NCBI GenBank assembly: GCA_964057225.1
Contig: OZ059900.1
Span: forward strand, 8,318,501 to 8,382,500
Reading direction: 5' to 3'
Origin: Auanema rhodensis
Lineage: Eukaryota; Nematoda; Chromadorea; Rhabditida; Rhabditidae
Length of the DNA: 64,000 bases
The position numbers were made by a program, and so were the translations under genes. The first letter of the stretch is position 1. Every line of letters starts with the position of its first letter. Below are positions 37,476 to 50,125 of the stretch, piece by piece. The notes beneath the pieces are model-generated. The model was not told the origin of the DNA, did no database searches, and saw nothing but the letters and a program-made list of their open reading frames with translations.

Positions 37476-40258
37476 TTGACTATTTTTACATAAATATGTT
37501 CAATTTTAACCACTTTGGTCAAAAAGGACCGAAAATATCAAGAATTATTGGTTTTTTGGGGTTTGAAGGGCATTTTGGCTAAATCAGTCAAACTTTTGAT
37601 CTTAAGCATATTTTTTTCTTCTAAAACGACTAAATGTATGAAATACTGTCATAGAATGTTCATATAGGTGTATTTTGCACGAATATCAAAACTGATTGAA
37701 ATATGGGCCTTTTTATGCTCAAAACGCCATATATTCAACGATTTTGGGTACAAAACATGTGAAAACTGTATGTTTTGATCAGACCCTTTGAGATATGGAT
37801 TTGAAATTCAGGATTCATAAACTTTGACTATTTTTACATATATATGTTCAATTTTAACCACTTTGGTCAAAAAGGACCGAAAATATCAAGAATTATTGGT
37901 TTTTTGGGGTTTGAAGGACATTTTGGCTAAATCAGTCAAACTTTTGATCTTAAGCATATTTTTTCTTCTAAAACGACTAAATGTATGAAATACTGTCATA
38001 GAATGTTCATATAGGTGTATTTTGCACGAATATCAAAACTGATTGAAATATGGGCCTTTTTATGCTCAAAACGCCATATATTCAACGATTTTGGGTACAA
38101 AACATGTGAAAACTGTATGTTTTGATCAGACCCTTTGAGATATGGATTTGAAATTCAGGATTCATAAACTTTGACTATTTTTACATAAATATGTTCAATT
38201 TTAACCACTTTGGTCAAAAAGGACCGAAAATATCAAGAATTATTGGTTTTTTGGGGTTTGAAGGGCATTTTGGCTAAATCAGTCAAACTTTTGATCTTAA
38301 GCATATTTTTTTCTTCTAAAACGACTAAATGTATGAAATACTGTCATTGAATGTTCATATAGGTGTATTTTGCACGAATATCAAAACTGATTGAAATATG
38401 GGCCTTTTTATGCTCAAAACGCCATATATTCAACGATTTTGGGTACAAAACATGTGAAAACTGTATGTTTTGATCAGACCCTTTGAGATATGGATTTGAA
38501 ATTCAGGATTCATAAACTTCGACTATTTTCACATATATATGTTCAATTTTAACCACTTTGGTCAAAAAGGACCGAAAATATCAAGAATTATTGGTTTTTT
38601 GGGGATTGAAGGGCATTTTGGCAAAATCAGTCAAACTTTTGATCTTAAGCATATTTTTTTCTTCTAAAACGACTAAATGTATGAAATACTGTCATAGAAT
38701 GTTCATATAGGTGTATTTTGCACGAATATCAAAACTGATTGAAATATGGGCCTTTTTATGCTCAAAACGCCATATATTCAACGATTTTGGGTACAAAACA
38801 TGTGAAAACTGTATGTTTTGATCAGACCCTTTGAGATATGGATTTGAAATTCAGGATTCATAAACTTTGACTATTTTTACATATATATGTCTAATTTTAA
38901 CCACTTTGGTCAAAAAGGACCGAAAATATCAAGAATTATTGGTTTTTTGGGGATTGAAGGGCATTTTGGCAAAATCAGTCAAACTTTTGATCTTAAGCAT
39001 ATTTTTTTCTTCTAAAACGACTAAATGTATGAAATACTGTCATAGAATGTTCATATAGGTGTATTTTGCACGAATATCAAAACTGATTGAAATATGGGCC
39101 TTTTTATGTTCAAAACGCCATATATTCAACGATTTTGGGTACAAAACATGTGAAAACTGTATGTTTTGATCAGACCCTTTGAGATATGGATTTGAAATTC
39201 AGGATTCATAAACTTTGACTATTTTTACATAAATATGTTCAATTTTAACCACTTTGGTCAAAAAGGACCGAAAATATCAAGAATTATTGGTTTTTTGGGG
39301 TTTGAAGGGCATTTTGGCTAAATCAGTCAAACTTTTGATCTTAAGCATATTTTTTTCTTCTAAAACGACTAAATGTATGAAATACTGTCATAGAATGTTC
39401 ATATAGGTGTATTTTGCACGAATATCAAAACTGATTGAAATATGGGCCTTTTTATGCTCAAAACGCCATATATTCAACGATTTTGGGTACAAAACATGTG
39501 AAAACTGTATGTTTTGATCAGACCCTTTGAGATATGGATTTGAATTTCAGGATTCATAAACTTTGACTATTTTTACATAAATATGTTCAATTTTAACCAC
39601 TTTGGTCAAAAAGGACCGAAAATATCAAGAATTATTGGTTTTTTGGGGTTTGAAGGGCATTTTGGCTAAATCAGTCAAACTTTTGATCTTAAGCATATTT
39701 TTTTCTTCTAAAACGACTAAATGTATGAAATACTGTCATAGAATGTTCTTATAGGTGTATTTTGCACGAATATCAAAACTGATTGAAATATGGGCCTTTT
39801 TATGCTCAAAACGCCATATATTCAACGATTTAGGGTACAAAACATGTGAAAACTGTATGTTTTGATCAGACCCTTTGAGATATGGATTTGAAATTCAGGA
39901 TTCATAAACTTTGACTATTTTTACATATATATGTCCAATTTTAACCACTTTGGTCAAAAAGGACCGAAAATATCAAGAATTATTGGTTTTTTGGGGTTTG
40001 AAGGACATTTTGGCTGAATCAGTCAAACTTTTGATCTTAAGCATATTTTTTTCTTCTAAAACGACTAAATGTATGAAATACTGTCATAGAATGTTCATAT
40101 AGGTGTATTTTGCACGAATATCAAAACTGATTGAAATATGGGCCTTTTTATGCTCAAAACGCCATATATTCAACGATTTTGGGTACAAAACATGTGAAAA
40201 CTGTATGTTTTGATCAGACCCTTTGAGATATGGATTTGGAATTCAGGATTCATAAACT
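37476..40258 (+). repeat. Eight-monomer block, copy 1 (2783 bp)
   Basis: In order: A18-gamma, S-beta with a 6-T tract (347 bp), A18-gamma with cattgaatg, C12 S-alpha, T25-type alpha with tgtcta, A18-gamma ending in gaatttcagg, A18-gamma with gttcttatag, and beta with ggctgaatc. The same eight units with the same variants recur at 40732-43514, offset 3256. I noticed a private T-to-A change at 39832 (gatttaggg) and ggaattc (an EcoRI site) near 40239. Confidence 0.88.
37824..38170 (+). repeat. 347-bp S-beta monomer with 6-T tract
   Basis: The T tract at monomer positions 136-142 has six instead of seven T. The same 1-bp deletion occurs in the S-beta monomers at 41080 and 44211. A single slippage event spread by duplication is the simplest reading. 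It is a useful lineage marker. Confidence 0.88.
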
Positions 40259-40383
40259 TTGACTATTTTCACATATATATGTTCAATTTTAACCACTTTG
40301 GTCAAAAAGGACCGAAAATATCAAGAATTATTGGTTTTTTGGGGTTTGAAGGACATTTTGGCTAATTTCAGGATTCATAAACT
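40259..40383 (+). repeat. Truncated 125-bp monomer, 223-bp internal deletion
   Basis: The unit starts normally with C12 and S ends and beta sites, then jumps from ggctaa at about monomer position 107 directly into tttcaggattcat, the tail of a gaatttcagg-type monomer. The two sides share AA at the junction. This is the only large internal deletion in the window and shifts the 348-bp register downstream by 223 bp. Confidence 0.92.
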
Positions 40384-43300
40384 TTGACTATTTTTACATA
40401 AATATGTTCAATTTTAACCACTTTGGTCAAAAAGGACCGAAAATATCAAGAATTATTGGTTTTTTGGGGTTTGAAGGGCATTTTGGCTAAATCAGTCAAA
40501 CTTTTGATCTTAAGCATATTTTTTTCTTCTAAAACGACTAAATGTATGAAATACTGTCATAGAATGTTCATATAGGTGTATTTTGCACGAATATCAAAAC
40601 TGATTGAAATATGGGCCTTTTTATGCTCAAAACGCCATATATTCAACGATTTTGGGTACAAAACATGTGAAAACTGTATGTTTTGATCAGACCCTTTGAG
40701 ATATGGATTTGAATTTCAGGATTCATAAACTTTGACTATTTTTACATAAATATGTTCAATTTTAACCACTTTGGTCAAAAAGGACCGAAAATATCAAGAA
40801 TTATTGGTTTTTTGGGGTTTGAAGGGCATTTTGGCTAAATCAGTCAAACTTTTGATCTTAAGCATATTTTTTTCTTCTAAAACGACTAAATGTATGAAAT
40901 ACTGTCATAGAATGTTCATATAGGTGTATTTTGCACGAATATCAAAACTGATTGAAATATGGGCCTTTTTATGCTCAAAACGCCATATATTCAACGATTT
41001 TGGGTACAAAACATGTGAAAACTGTATGTTTTGATCAGACCCTTTGAGATATGGATTTGAAATTCAGGATTCATAAACTTTGACTATTTTTACATATATA
41101 TGTTCAATTTTAACCACTTTGGTCAAAAAGGACCGAAAATATCAAGAATTATTGGTTTTTTGGGGTTTGAAGGACATTTTGGCTAAATCAGTCAAACTTT
41201 TGATCTTAAGCATATTTTTTCTTCTAAAACGACTAAATGTATGAAATACTGTCATAGAATGTTCATATAGGTGTATTTTGCACGAATATCAAAACTGATT
41301 GAAATATGGGCCTTTTTATGCTCAAAACGCCATATATTCAACGATTTTGGGTACAAAACATGTGAAAACTGTATGTTTTGATCAGACCCTTTGAGATATG
41401 GATTTGAAATTCAGGATTCATAAACTTTGACTATTTTTACATAAATATGTTCAATTTTAACCACTTTGGTCAAAAAGGACCGAAAATATCAAGAATTATT
41501 GGTTTTTTGGGGTTTGAAGGGCATTTTGGCTAAATCAGTCAAACTTTTGATCTTAAGCATATTTTTTTCTTCTAAAACGACTAAATGTATGAAATACTGT
41601 CATTGAATGTTCATATAGGTGTATTTTGCACGAATATCAAAACTGATTGAAATATGGGCCTTTTTATGCTCAAAACGCCATATATTCAACGATTTTGGGT
41701 ACAAAACATGTGAAAACTGTATGTTTTGATCAGACCCTTTGAGATATGGATTTGAAATTCAGGATTCATAAACTTCGACTATTTTCACATATATATGTTC
41801 AATTTTAACCACTTTGGTCAAAAAGGACCGAAAATATCAAGAATTATTGGTTTTTTGGGGATTGAAGGGCATTTTGGCAAAATCAGTCAAACTTTTGATC
41901 TTAAGCATATTTTTTTCTTCTAAAACGACTAAATGTATGAAATACTGTCATAGAATGTTCATATAGGTGTATTTTGCACGAATATCAAAACTGATTGAAA
42001 TATGGGCCTTTTTATGCTCAAAACGCCATATATTCAACGATTTTGGGTACAAAACATGTGAAAACTGTATGTTTTGATCAGACCCTTTGAGATATGGATT
42101 TGAAATTCAGGATTCATAAACTTTGACTATTTTTACATATATATGTCTAATTTTAACCACTTTGGTCAAAAAGGACCGAAAATATCAAGAATTATTGGTT
42201 TTTTGGGGATTGAAGGGCATTTTGGCAAAATCAGTCAAACTTTTGATCTTAAGCATATTTTTTTCTTCTAAAACGACTAAATGTATGAAATACTGTCATA
42301 GAATGTTCATATAGGTGTATTTTGCACGAATATCAAAACTGATTGAAATATGGGCCTTTTTATGTTCAAAACGCCATATATTCAACGATTTTGGGTACAA
42401 AACATGTGAAAACTGTATGTTTTGATCAGACCCTTTGAGATATGGATTTGAAATTCAGGATTCATAAACTTTGACTATTTTTACATAAATATGTTCAATT
42501 TTAACCACTTTGGTCAAAAAGGACCGAAAATATCAAGAATTATTGGTTTTTTGGGGTTTGAAGGGCATTTTGGCTAAATCAGTCAAACTTTTGATCTTAA
42601 GCATATTTTTTTCTTCTAAAACGACTAAATGTATGAAATACTGTCATAGAATGTTCATATAGGTGTATTTTGCACGAATATCAAAACTGATTGAAATATG
42701 GGCCTTTTTATGCTCAAAACGCCATATATTCAACGATTTTGGGTACAAAACATGTGAAAACTGTATGTTTTGATCAGACCCTTTGAGATATGGATTTGAA
42801 TTTCAGGATTCATAAACTTTGACTATTTTTACATAAATATGTTCAATTTTAACCACTTTGGTCAAAAAGGACCGAAAATATCAAGAATTATTGGTTTTTT
42901 GGGGTTTGAAGGGCATTTTGGCTAAATCAGTCAAACTTTTGATCTTAAGCATATTTTTTTCTTCTAAAACGACTAAATGTATGAAATACTGTCATAGAAT
43001 GTTCTTATAGGTGTATTTTGCACGAATATCAAAACTGATTGAAATATGGGCCTTTTTATGCTCAAAACGCCATATATTCAACGATTTTGGGTACAAAACA
43101 TGTGAAAACTGTATGTTTTGATCAGACCCTTTGAGATATGGATTTGAAATTCAGGATTCATAAACTTTGACTATTTTTACATATATATGTCCAATTTTAA
43201 CCACTTTGGTCAAAAAGGACCGAAAATATCAAGAATTATTGGTTTTTTGGGGTTTGAAGGACATTTTGGCTGAATCAGTCAAACTTTTGATCTTAAGCAT

Positions 43301-43514
43301 ATTTTTTTCTTCTAAAACGACTAAATGTATGAAATACTGTCATAGAATGTTCATATAGGTGTATTTTGCACGAATATCAAAACTGATTGAAATATGGGCC
43401 TTTTTATGCTCAAAACGCCATATATTCAACGATTTTGGGTACAAAACATGTGAAAACTGTATGTTTTGATCAGACCCTTTGAGATATGGATTTGAAATTC
43501 AGGAATCATAAACT
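40384..43514 (+). repeat. Leading A18-gamma monomer plus eight-monomer block, copy 2
   Basis: After the truncated unit comes an A18-gamma monomer ending in gaatttcagg (40384), then the eight monomers of copy 1 in the same order: 6-T tract at 41080, cattgaatg at 41603, C12 at 41775, tgtcta at 42146, gttcttatag near 43004, and ggctgaatc near 43270. The correspondence stops at about 43500, where aggaatcat replaces the copy-1 tail. Confidence 0.88.
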
Positions 43515-44557
43515 TTGACTATTTTTACATATATATGTCTAATTTTAACCACTTTGGTCAAAAAGGACCGAAAATATCAAGAATTATTGGTTTTTTGGGG
43601 ATTGAAGGGCATTTTGGCAAAATCAGTCAAACTTTTGATCTTAAGCATATTTTTTTCTTCTAAAACGACTAAATGTATGAAATACTGTCATAGAATGTTC
43701 ATATAGGTGTATTTTGCACGAATATCAAAACTGATTGAAATATGGGCCTTTTTATGCTCAAAACGCCATATATTCAACGATTTTGGGTACAAAACATGTG
43801 AAAACTGTATGTTTTGATCAGACCCTTTGAGATATGGATTTGAAATTCAGGATTCATAAACTTTGACTATTTTTACATAAATATGTTCAATTTTAACCAC
43901 TTTGGTCAAAAAGGACCGAAAATATCAAGAATTATTGGTTTTTTGGGGTTTGAAGGGCATTTTGGCTAAATCAGTCAAACTTTTGATCTTAAGCATATTT
44001 TTTTCTTCTAAAACGACTAAATGTATGAAATACTGTCATAGAATGTTCATATAGGTGTATTTTGCACGAATATCAAAACTGATTGAAATATGGGCCTTTT
44101 TATGCTCAAAACGCCATATATTCAACGATTTTGGGTACAAAACATGTGAAAACTGTATGTTTTGATCAGACCCTTTGAGATATGGATTTGAAATTCAGGA
44201 TTCATAAACTTTGACTATTTTTACATATATATGTTCAATTTTAACCACTTTGGTCAAAAAGGACCGAAAATATCAAGAATTATTGGTTTTTTGGGGTTTG
44301 AAGGACATTTTGGCTAAATCAGTCAAACTTTTGATCTTAAGCATATTTTTTCTTCTAAAACGACTAAATGTATGAAATACTGTCATAGAATGTTCATATA
44401 GGTGTATTTTGCACGAATATCAAAACTGATTGAAATATGGGCCTTTTTATGCTCAAAACGCCATATATTCAACGATTTTGGGTACAAAACATGTGAAAAC
44501 TGTATGTTTTGATCAGACCCTTTGAGATATGGATTTGAAATTCAGGATTCATAAACT
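43515..44557 (+). repeat. Three-monomer remnant of the preceding block
   Basis: In order: a tgtcta alpha monomer, an A18-gamma monomer, and an S-beta monomer with the same 6-T tract (347 bp, starting 44211). The shared T deletion shows that this last unit descends from the same ancestor as those at 37824 and 41080. Confidence 0.8.
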
Positions 44558-47341
44558 TCGACTATTTTTACATAAATATGTTCAATTTTAACCACTTTGG
44601 TCAAAAAGGACCGAAAATATCAAGAAATATTGGTTTTTTGGGGTTTGAAGGGCATTTTGGCTAAATCAGTCAAACTTTTGATCTTAAGCATATTTTTTTC
44701 TTCTAAAACGACTAAATGTATGAAATACTATCATAGAATGTTCATATAGGTGTATTTTGCACGAATATCAAAACTGATTGAAATATGGGCCTTTTTATGC
44801 TCAAAACGCCATATATTCAACGATTTTGGGTACAAAACATGTGAAAACTGTATGTTTTGATCAGACCCTTTGAGATATGGATTTGAAATTCAGGATTCAT
44901 AAACTTTGACGATTTTTACATATATATGTCCAATTTTAACCACTTTGGTCAAAAAGGACCGAAAATATCAAGAATTATTGGTTTTTTGGGGTTTGAAGGA
45001 CATTTTGGCTAAATCAGTCAAACTTTTGATCTTAAGCATATTTTTTTCTTCTAAAACGACTAAATGTATGAAATACTGTCATAGAATGTTCATATAGGTG
45101 TATTTTGCACGAATATCAAAACTGATTGAAATATGGGCCTTTTTATGCTCAAAACGCCATATATTCAACGATTTTGGGTACAAAACATGTGAAAACTGTA
45201 TGTTTTGATCAGACCCTTTGAGATATGGATTTGAATTTCAGGATTCATAAACTTTGACTATTTTTACATAAATATGTTCAATTTTAACCACTTTGGTCAA
45301 AAAGGACCGAAAATATCAAGAATTATTGGTTTTTTGGGGTTTGAAGGGCATTTTGGCAAAATCAGTCAAACTTTTGATCTTAAGCATATTTTTTTCTTCT
45401 AAAACGACTAAATGTATGAAATACTGTCATAGAATGTTCATATAGGTGTATTTTGCACGAATATCAAAACTGATTGAAATATGGGCCTTTTTATGCTCAA
45501 AACGCCATATATTCAACGATTTTGGGTACAAAACATGTGAAAACTGTATGTTTTGATCAGACCCTTTGAGATATGGATTTGAAATTCAGGATTCATAAAC
45601 TCCGACTATTTCTACATATATATGTCCAATTTTAACCACTTTGGTCAAAAAGGACCGAAAATATCAAGAATTATTGGTTTTTTGGGGTTTGAAGGGCATT
45701 TTGGCTAAATCAGTCAAACTTTTGATCTTAAGCATATTTTTTTCTTCTAAAACGACTAAATGTATGGAATACTGTCATAGAATGTTCATATAGGTGTATT
45801 TTGCACGAATATCAAAACTGATTGAAATATGGGCCTTTTTATGCTCAAAACGCCATATATTCAACGATTTTGGGTACAAAACATGTGAAAACTGTATGTT
45901 TTGATCAGACCCTTTGAGATATGGATTTGAAATTCAGGATTCATAAACTTTGACTATTTTTACATAAATATGTTCAATTTTAACCACTTTGGTGAAAAAG
46001 GACCGAAAATATCAAGAATTATTGGTTTTTTGGGGTTTGAAGGGCATTTTGGCTAAATCAGTCCAACTTTTGATCTTAAGCATATTTTTTTCTTCTAAAA
46101 CGACTAAATGTATGAAATACTATCATAGAATGTTCATATAGGTGTATTTTGCACGAATATCAAAACTGATTGAAATATGGGCCTTTTTATGCTCAAAACG
46201 CCATATATTCAACGATTTTGGGTACAAAACATGTGAAAACTGTATGTTTTGATCAGACCCTTTGAGATATGGATTTGAAATTCAGGATTTATAAACTTTG
46301 ACTATTTTTACATATATATGTCCAATTTTAACCACTTTGGTCAAAAAGGACCGAAAATATCAAGAATTATTGGTTTTTTGGGGTTTGAAGGACATTTTGG
46401 CTAAATCAGTCAAACTTTTGATCTTAAGCATATTTTTTTCTTCTAAAACGACTAAATGTATGAAATACTGTCATAGAATGTTCATATAGGTGTATTTTGC
46501 ACGAATATCAAAACTGATTGAAATATGGGCCTTTTTATGCTCAAAACGCCATATATTCAACGATTTTGGGTACAAAACATGTGAAAACTGTATGTTTTGA
46601 TCAGACCCTTTGAGATATGGATTTGAATTTCAGGATTCATAAACTTTGACTATTTTTACATAAATATGTTCAATTTTAACCACTTTGGTCAAAAAGGACC
46701 GAAAATATCAAGAATTATTGGTTTTTTGGGGTTTGAAGGGCATTTTGGCAAAATCAGTCAAACTTTTGATCTTAAGCATATTTTTTTCTTCTAAAACGAC
46801 TAAATGTATGAAATACTGTCATAGAATGTTCATATAGGTGTATTTTGCACGAATATCAAAACTGATTGAAATATGGGCCTTTTTATGCTCAAAACGCCAT
46901 ATATTCAACGATTTTGGGTACAAAACATGTGAAAACTGTATGTTTTGATCAGACCCTTTGAGATATGGATTTGAAATTCAGGATTCATGAACTTTGACTA
47001 TTTTTACATATATATGTTCAATTTTAACCACTTTGGTCAAAAAGGACCGAAAATATCAAGAATTATTGGTTTTTTGGGATTTGAAGGGCATTTTGGCAAA
47101 ATCAGTCAAACTTTTGATCTTAAGCATATTTTTTTCTTCTAAAACGACTAAATGTATGAAATACTGTCATAGAATGTTCATATAGGTGTATTTTGCACGA
47201 ATATCAAAACTGATTGAAATATGGGCCTTTTTATGCTCAAAACGCCATATATTCAACGATTTTGGGTACAAAACATGTGAAAACTGTATGTTTTGATCAG
47301 ACCCTTTGAGATATGGATTTGAAATTCAGGATTCATAAACT
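44558..47341 (+). repeat. HOR family 4, 8-monomer copy 1 (2784 bp)
   Basis: In order: A18-gamma with aagaaatatt and actatcat; beta with gacgattttt; A18-delta; C11 P-gamma with ctccgac and ggaatac; A18-gamma with ggtgaaaaag, actatcat and ggatttat; beta with gaatttcagg; A18-delta ending in catgaac; S-delta with gggatttgaag. The next 2784 bp repeat all of these. One private change noticed here is gtccaac at about 46064. Confidence 0.92.
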
Positions 47342-50125
47342 TCGACTATTTTTACATAAATATGTTCAATTTTAACCACTTTGGTCAAAAAGGACCGAAA
47401 ATATCAAGAAATATTGGTTTTTTGGGGTTTGAAGGGCATTTTGGCTAAATCAGTCAAACTTTTGATCTTAAGCATATTTTTTTCTTCTAAAACGACTAAA
47501 TGTATGAAATACTATCATAGAATGTTCATATAGGTGTATTTTGCACGAATATCAAAACTGATTGAAATATGGGCCTTTTTATGCTCAAAACGCCATATAT
47601 TCAACGATTTTGGGTACAAAACATGTGAAAACTGTATGTTTTGATCAGACCCTTTGAGATATGGATTTGAAATTCAGGATTCATAAACTTTGACGATTTT
47701 TACATATATATGTCCAATTTTAACCACTTTGGTCAAAAAGGACCGAAAATATCAAGAATTATTGGTTTTTTGGGGTTTGAAGGACATTTTGGCTAAATCA
47801 GTCAAACTTTTGATCTTAAGCATATTTTTTTCTTCTAAAACGACTAAATGTATGAAATACTGTCATAGAATGTTCATATAGGTGTATTTTGCACGAATAT
47901 CAAAACTGATTGAAATATGGGCCTTTTTATGCTCAAAACGCCATATATTCAACGATTTTGGGTACAAAACATGTGAAAACTGTATGTTTTGATCAGACCC
48001 TTTGAGATATGGATTTGAATTTCAGGATTCATAAACTTTGACTATTTTTACATAAATATGTTCAATTTTAACCACTTTGGTCAAAAAGGACCGAAAATAT
48101 CAAGAATTATTGGTTTTTTGGGGTTTGAAGGGCATTTTGGCAAAATCAGTCAAACTTTTGATCTTAAGCATATTTTTTTCTTCTAAAACGACTAAATGTA
48201 TGAAATACTGTCATAGAATGTTCATATAGGTGTATTTTGCACGAATATCAAAACTGATTGAAATATGGGCCTTTTTATGCTCAAAACGCCATATATTCAA
48301 CGATTTTGGGTACAAAACATGTGAAAACTGTATGTTTTGATCAGACCCTTTGAGATATGGATTTGAAATTCAGGATTCATAAACTCCGACTATTTCTACA
48401 TATATATGTCCAATTTTAACCACTTTGGTCAAAAAGGACCGAAAATATCAAGAATTATTGGTTTTTTGGGGTTTGAAGGGCATTTTGGCTAAATCAGTCA
48501 AACTTTTGATCTTAAGCATATTTTTTTCTTCTAAAACGACTAAATGTATGGAATACTGTCATAAAATGTTCATATAGGTGTATTTTGCACGAATATCAAA
48601 ACTGATTGAAATATGGGCCTTTTTATGCTCAAAACGCCATATATTCAACGATTTTGGGTACAAAACATGTGAAAACTGTATGTTTTGATCAGACCCTTTG
48701 AGATATGGATTTGAAATTCAGGATTCATAAACTTTGACTATTTTTACATAAATATGTTCAATTTTAACCACTTTGGTGAAAAAGGACCGAAAATATCAAG
48801 AATTATTGGTTTTTTGGGGTTTGAAGGGCATTTTGGCTAAATCAGTCAAACTTTTGATCTTAAGCATATTTTTTTCTTCTAAAACGACTAAATGTATGAA
48901 ATACTATCATAGAATGTTCATATAGGTGTATTTTGCACGAATATCAAAACTGATTGAAATATGGGCCTTTTTATGCTCAAAACGCCATATATTCAACGAT
49001 TTTGGGTACAAAACATGTGAAAACTGTATGTTTTGATCAGACCCTTTGAGATATGGATTTGAAATTCAGGATTTATAAACTTTGACTATTTTTACATATA
49101 TATGTCCAATTTTAACCACTTTGGTCAAAAAGGACCGAAAATATCAAGAATTATTGGTTTTTTGGGGTTTGAAGGACATTTTGGCTAAATCAGTCAAACT
49201 TTTGATCTTAAGCATATTTTTTTCTTCTAAAACGACTAAATGTATGAAATACTGTCATAGAATGTTCATATAGGTGTATTTTGCACGAATATCAAAACTG
49301 ATTGAAATATGGGCCTTTTTATGCTCAAAACGCCATATATTCAACGATTTTGGGTACAAAACATGTGAAAACTGTATGTTTTGATCAGACCCTTTGAGAT
49401 ATGGATTTGAATTTCAGGATTCATAAACTTTGACTATTTTTACATAAATATGTTCAATTTTAACCACTTTGGTCAAAAAGGACCGAAAATATCAAGAATT
49501 ATTGGTTTTTTGGGGTTTGAAGGGCATTTTGGCAAAATCAGTCAAACTTTTGATCTTAAGCATATTTTTTTCTTCTAAAACGACTAAATGTATGAAATAC
49601 TGTCATAGAATGTTCATATAGGTGTATTTTGCACGAATATCAAAACTGATTGAAATATGGGCCTTTTTATGCTCAAAACGCCATATATTCAACGATTTTG
49701 GGTACAAAACATGTGAAAACTGTATGTTTTGATCAGACCCTTTGAGATATGGATTTGAAATTCAGGATTCATGAACTTTGACTATTTTTACATATATATG
49801 TTCAATTTTAACCACTTTGGTCAAAAAGGACCGAAAATATCAAGAATTATTGGTTTTTTGGGATTTGAAGGGCATTTTGGCAAAATCAGTCAAACTTTTG
49901 ATCTTAAGCATATTTTTTTCTTCTAAAACGACTAAATGTATGAAATACTGTCATAGAATGTTCATATAGGTGTATTTTGCACGAATATCAAAACTGATTG
50001 AAATATGGGCCTTTTTATGCTCAAAACGCCATATATTCAACGATTTTGGGTACAAAACATGTGAAAACTGTATGTTTTGATCAGACCCTTTGAGATATGG
50101 ATTTGAAATTCAGGATTCATAAACT
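47342..50125 (+). repeat. HOR family 4, 8-monomer copy 2 (2784 bp)
   Basis: This is a near-identical tandem copy of the preceding eight monomers at offset 2784, with every diagnostic variant in the same order. The private change I noticed is G to A at 48564 (cataaaatg). Very low divergence between the copies points to a recent duplication of the whole 8-mer. Confidence 0.92.
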
